DNA from: Nymphaea colorata
Taxonomy: Eukaryota; Streptophyta; Magnoliopsida; Nymphaeales; Nymphaeaceae
NCBI RefSeq assembly: GCF_008831285.2
Contig: NC_045151.1
Location: forward strand, 12,514,571 to 12,577,093
Direction of reading: 5' to 3'
DNA: 62,523 nucleotides
Both the position numbers and the translations under genes were made by a program. Within the stretch, counting starts at the first letter, position 1, and each line of letters opens with the position of its first letter. This document shows, piece after piece, positions 59,761 to 62,523 of this stretch. The notes below the pieces were generated by a model, which worked only from the letters and a program-made list of their open reading frames with translations, searched no databases and was not told the origin of the DNA.

Positions 59761-62190
59761 TGAAAAAAAAGAAGGGTCGCAGCCCTTTAGCAACTTCTCT
59801 TGGTATTTCAAAATCCCAAAATATCGTAAGAAGTGATTCCATGTACACATTTTTGTGAGGCCATGCAAGGTACTTTATCTTTTGAAGCCACATGATATGC
59901 AAAAATTTCTTGGTTCATGAAAAGGAAAATCTCTTTGTTATTTTCGTTGTTAGGAGCTAAAGATCGAAGTAGAAGATCTTTTGGTGTTCTCATTTTTTGA
60001 AATAATGTTCTCTCTGATATAGAGATGGATGACGGTATGATATACTCTAGTCCATTAATGCAGGCCTAAAATTATTATGAAGAAGAATAATAGAAGCTAA
60101 TCTCTTTTTACCTTCATGTGTGTTCACTATGTGGGCCAGAGTTATCTGAATGTTTAGACCCATATATAATTGATAGTTCTGTAAAAATAGAAATAGACAT
60201 TTACTTCTTTTTGTGAGTCCTTTGTTTTATACTACTTCTAAAACAACCGGTTTTCTGTGGTAGACCATGAAGTTAAGATTCATTTGTTCTTTTCCTAATT
60301 CAGCATATGAAATGTGAAAAAATTGTCATTGCAGAGTACATGCTGATCCAGTATCAGGGCCACATGTAGGCAGGTGTGGGTTGTTCCCCATACTAGCCCT
60401 TCAAGTTTATTTATTTCAAAATTGGTGTTGTCATGTATTTGCTCATTTCTAAGTGCTAGTTCCCTTAAAGAATGAGAGTTTTTGAATTTGTGCCCCTCAC
60501 CCAAAATTTTATGGCTCCACCATTGAGTACATGATGGAACATCTTCACATAAAAGAGAAAGAAGTAGCAAGTGCATGCATAGAACTATAGAAGGAGTGTG
60601 GCAAAACAATGGCTGTTCTTAGGGTATGGAAGCTTTTTCTCTTCCTGTTTTCTTCTGTAATTTGTAATCATGTCTAGGGCATGGGCTGAATGAAATGGTC
60701 ACTAGAAAGTGGGTTTTTCTTGTGGATCCCACCTATCTGAATCATGATGAAGATGAACATAATAAAGTCTGCTGAAATTTCGGGAAAAAGGTGAGGAATC
60801 ACTTAGATGATGGAGAAGGAAAGTAAAATTGTGTCAGACATTTCAAGGGGCCTTAAATGCATTATCAGACGACTGTCCAAGTTTTCTATTTTTGGGATGA
60901 ACCATAATAAGATGAAAACATGTTTGAAGTCATTGCTAAATTTAGATCTTTAATTTTATTGATTTGAATCAGTTTTTCTTTCTTTCTCCATTTTATGTGT
61001 GCAGACTTTGGCTATCTATGTGACAGAATCATATGCTTTGAAGCACTAGATCCCTTTGAAAATCAGGTTGTTTCGACCAGGTCCTTCGTCTTTGAAAGTG
61101 GCAAAACCGGAATTGATTCAGACAAGCCTTCAAACTTGAGAGCCACTGAATCGACTAAAAGGAGATGCCCTTGCATACTTTGCAGACATCAATAGAAGCA
61201 TTCCATGCTGTGATACATAGCATACTTCAACCTTAAAAGGATGGTAAGCTTCTTCCAAATAATTTTGCCAGACAAGGCCTTTCGTTTTTCTCGTAATTAT
61301 GTTAGAACTGATATACTTTTCCCATTGTCATATTTTCTTTGAGACAATGTTTGAAACATAGCCACAGCCAGGAAAACTGGTTCCACTAGAACAACAGTAA
61401 GTTTTTGTATCTATAATGATTCCCTCAGACACATACAGAATCTATGATTTTAGAAACACAAAGAAACCATGGAAATGACATTAGATTTCTATTGAAATTT
61501 CATACTTTTTTATGGTTCTAAATACTACCAAGGTATCTTGTTTCATTGACCAGGCATATGTGGTTGCCAGAAGGGAGCTTCAAGTTGCAGTTGATGGGTT
61601 CACTTTATCCTCATTCAAATCAGTCAAACTTTTCAGATTTGTGTCCATCTACATGCGTACCCAGGCTAGCATCTTCAATACCCATTTGCTTTCGTTAGGT
61701 TGAGCAGCTTCCCCTCGATTAAGATAGGCCAATCTGAGGGATTTCAAAGTCGAAAGACAATGAGAAGAACTGGATAGTTCCATTGGCTGCAGGTGCAGAG
61801 GTTGAGGGAGAATCCATTAGTTTGTCAAGACCAGTTGATAGTGATCAATATTGACTAGAAAAATAGTTGTGGATGTATTTTTACTGTGTCAACAGTATTT
61901 GAGTTAAACAAATTATTGCATTTGTGAAGGAATGCTCTCTATTCTCTTTCTCTTTTTTCTCTCTCTCTCTCTCTCTCTCTGTGCACCGTGGTCTTAAAAC
62001 GTTTTAGCCACAGTTGCCACATCCGAACTCGTATCATTTTTAGCCATGAGTATGTGGTTTGAAATATATAACCGTGGTTCTGGCTGTGGTTAAAGACCTT
62101 TGCTGTTCTAGTCTTGACTGGGAACTCTATTAACCTTCGTCTTTGAAGTATTTGATCTTCCCATCTATCCAGTTGGATCTTGACTTAGTT
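59761..62190. other. Region without an assignable gene
   Basis: 60720-60950 matches 45115-45330, so it is part of the duplicated material. Exon-like pieces occur at about 61005-61195 (after GTGTGCAG) and 61555-61703 (after GACCAG), but I recognise no domain. Minus-strand open frames at 59606-59993 were not identified either. A (CT)n tract lies near 61955-61980. Confidence 0.45.
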
Positions 62191-62523
62191 TGCATGTGGA
62201 CCATATTCAAGTTTTAATGTTTTGTCAAAAGGACAAATGCACGATCTTCTGCCCAGATAAAGAACTTTTCCTGTCGTCATTCTCTTCATGGGTAGAATGA
62301 ATATTTAGCAGGAAGTATGTGATATTGAACTGCACAAAATTTCCTCTCGGAATTGTAAGCATAATGGCATGTCCATTATTTTTGTGTTTTAGCACTTAAC
62401 AAGCCATGCATCGTTTGGGAAAAAAGGTTGCCCAGGATTTTGGATTTAACAATGAGGCTGAGAGTGTGGCAGTGGCAGCTAAGGTGGTTGGTGATGTAGA
62501 GTGAGTCTGGTAGAGGAGAATGA
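62191..62523. repeat. Partial 3' block copy at the window end
   Basis: Collinear with 43517-43812 (module F and following sequence, sharing AAGCCATGCATCGTTT and GAGAGTGTGGCAGT). The duplication cluster therefore continues past the window. Confidence 0.85.

Noticed and set aside
59606-59993. Possible organelle-derived or transposon coding fragment on the minus strand
   Set aside because: No motif I can name with confidence; frames are short and overlapping.

Overview
The window is nuclear DNA from a flowering plant. It has AT-rich intergenic DNA, long GT-AG introns, LTR-Copia retrotransposons with initiator-tRNA-Met-type primer sites, MITEs and many dinucleotide microsatellites. Two conserved plant genes can be rebuilt exon by exon. 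Kilobase-scale introns and the mix of families would fit an early-diverging angiosperm, but nothing in the sequence fixes the species.

Region 1 (1-10.8 kb) is a pile of retroelements. A Copia element on the minus strand (Copia-1), cut by the window edge, sits inside the gag gene of an older minus-strand Copia (Copia-2). Copia-2 has a short LTR of about 142 bp, and a 161-bp LTR-plus-flank segment is tandemly duplicated. A fragment resembling the coat-protein C-terminus of an endogenous pararetrovirus follows. Next is a complete young plus-strand Copia (Copia-3, 5016-10488) with 262-bp LTRs that differ at one site by my reading and a CTGTA target duplication. It carries three frameshifts and one nonsense codon. 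An orphan integrase fragment closes the pile.

Region 2 (11.2-17.9 kb, plus) holds the last nine exons of a membralin-like ER membrane protein. Its N-terminal exons are not in the window, so the retroelement pile probably lies in, or has disrupted, a very long upstream intron.

Region 3 (20.7-33.9 kb, minus) is a complete 14-exon gene for a CYP59-type nuclear cyclophilin: cyclophilin domain, RRM, CCHC zinc knuckle and an Arg/Asp/Glu-rich tail. The reconstructed reading frame is 616 codons plus stop and closes in frame across every junction. One intron appears to use a GC donor.

Region 4 (about 34.4-62.5 kb) is a segmental-duplication cluster. The duplicated unit joins the 5' half of the CYP59 gene (exon 2, sometimes exon 3, intron 1, promoter) head-to-head to an intronless type I (M-alpha-like) MADS-box gene, followed by a 3' block that is itself a higher-order tandem repeat. 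There are four extra CYP59 exon-2 copies, two intact MADS genes (262 and 263 aa), one MADS C-terminal fragment and one MADS upstream relic with no gene body. The 3' blocks carry four copies of a 37-39-codon open frame and six copies of a palindromic TGACGTCA. One block has a TIR element of about 684 bp inserted; a paralogous copy preserves the empty site.

The two conserved genes are convergent (membralin to the right, CYP59 to the left). The MADS genes diverge from the CYP59 promoter copies, so they may have been copied together with a shared or bidirectional promoter. That last point is inference.
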